Translations under genes and position numbers: made by a program
Origin: Borreliella valaisiana VS116
Lineage (GTDB): Bacteria; Spirochaetota; Spirochaetia; Borreliales; Borreliaceae
DNA: 64,000 nt
Direction of reading: 5' to 3'
Assembly (NCBI RefSeq): GCF_000170955.2
Contig: NZ_ABCY02000001.1
Location: 800,194-864,193 of the forward strand
Shown: piece by piece, positions 63,836 through 64,000 of the stretch
Layout: each line of letters opens with the position of its first letter
Numbering within the stretch: position 1 is the first letter of the stretch
The notes under the pieces: model-generated
Databases searched by the model: none
What the model saw: the letters and a program-made list of their open reading frames with translations, nothing else
What the model was told of the DNA's origin: nothing

Positions 63836-64000
63836 TTTTTTTTTAAAAAAAATATTAAGCAAGGTTAAAAACTTTACAACTAGCATTAAGCATAAATTTG
63901 TTAAAGTGAAGGTTTATGCATTGGTAGGATCTGCTGGCACTGGTAAGAGTTTTAGGTCACATTTGGTAGCAGATAAATATTCAATACCCTTAATTATTGA
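63810..64000 (+). CDS. P-loop protein, N-terminal part only
   Basis: ATG 63810 overlaps the end of the pseudouridine synthase gene by 26 bases. The 63 visible codons read through a Lys-rich helix to VYALVGSAGTGKSFRSHLVA, a clear Walker A (GSAGTGKS, about residues 41-48). It is an ATP- or GTP-binding protein cut by the window end, so the family cannot be named. Confidence 0.7.
   Translation, partial: MNFQNFSNNFFLKKILSKVKNFTTSIKHKFVKVKVYALVGSAGTGKSFRSHLVADKYSIPLII

Noticed and set aside
1-64000. Mobile elements, prophage, rRNA genes or a replication origin
   Set aside because: No transposase, integrase, phage structural gene, rRNA sequence or dnaA-box cluster was recognised; gene content and composition are uniform core chromosome.

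Overview
The window is a 64 kb stretch of a Lyme disease spirochaete chromosome (Borrelia/Borreliella burgdorferi sensu lato). The DNA is very AT-rich, genes are densely packed with many 1-4 base overlaps, TTG and GTG starts are common, and the contents and order (hk2-rrp2, tsaD, rpoS, the flgF-flgG-flgI-flgJ block, rplU-prp-rpmA-obg, ftsH, tamB-bamA-skp, mutS, rimP-nusA-infB-rbfA-truB-rpsO-pnp, tgt, murJ, coaBC, panF) match what I remember of that chromosome. I see no insertion sequence, prophage, CRISPR array or rRNA gene. Two tRNAs are present, Leu(UAA) and Gln(UUG).

Layout. 1-5.2 kb: the tail of an unidentified gene, a reverse-strand FAD oxidoreductase, a ClpP paralogue overlapping a probable lipoprotein gene, tRNA-Leu, a DUF368 lipid-carrier transporter, a MazG-like enzyme and a LysM/M23 peptidase. 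5.5-18.2 kb: almost entirely reverse strand. Read in the direction of transcription it holds a flagellar rod/P-ring block (flgF, flgG, flgA-like, flgI, flgJ), then rpoS behind a textbook sigma-54 promoter, a divergent polysaccharide deacetylase, tsaD, pdxK, and then murG, cvpA, holB, hk2 and rrp2. Rrp2 is the sigma-54 activator that switches on rpoS, so activator and target lie about 7.5 kb apart. 18.4-31.4 kb: forward-strand housekeeping genes (apt, L21/Prp/L27/Obg, nadD, an LCP protein, rsfS, spoVG, tRNA-Gln, L25, pth, tilS, ftsH), one secreted protein of unknown function and a divergent thymidine kinase. 31.4-32.6 kb: two reverse-strand genes, one of them tmk. 32.7-40.1 kb: the outer-membrane assembly trio tamB, bamA, skp. 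40.4-57.1 kb: mutS, comF and the long translation/RNA operon rimP to pnp, then a beta-propeller protein, two LptF/LptG-type permeases and tgt. 57.1-64 kb: murJ, a HEAT-repeat exported protein, coaBC (reverse), a YhdT-like protein with panF (pantothenate uptake opposite CoA synthesis), an RluA-type pseudouridine synthase and the start of a P-loop gene.

The most unusual signals are these. A hairpin with a T-tract after rpoS contains the start codon of the next gene. The flgA-like gene has a perfect signal-peptide reading frame but no normal start codon upstream of it. Runs of 8-9 G lie inside the glycine motifs of three enzymes. infB carries a 33-bp in-frame tandem array. A terminator-like hairpin lies between a TTGACA box and rimP. 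NusA ends in a zinc ribbon. PNPase has a Gly/Arg-rich insert in its S1 domain. Prp is encoded beside an L27 that has no N-terminal extension to cleave. LptF/LptG homologues occur in an organism known to lack LPS. All functional calls come from reading the translated sequences and remembered family motifs; no database search was run.
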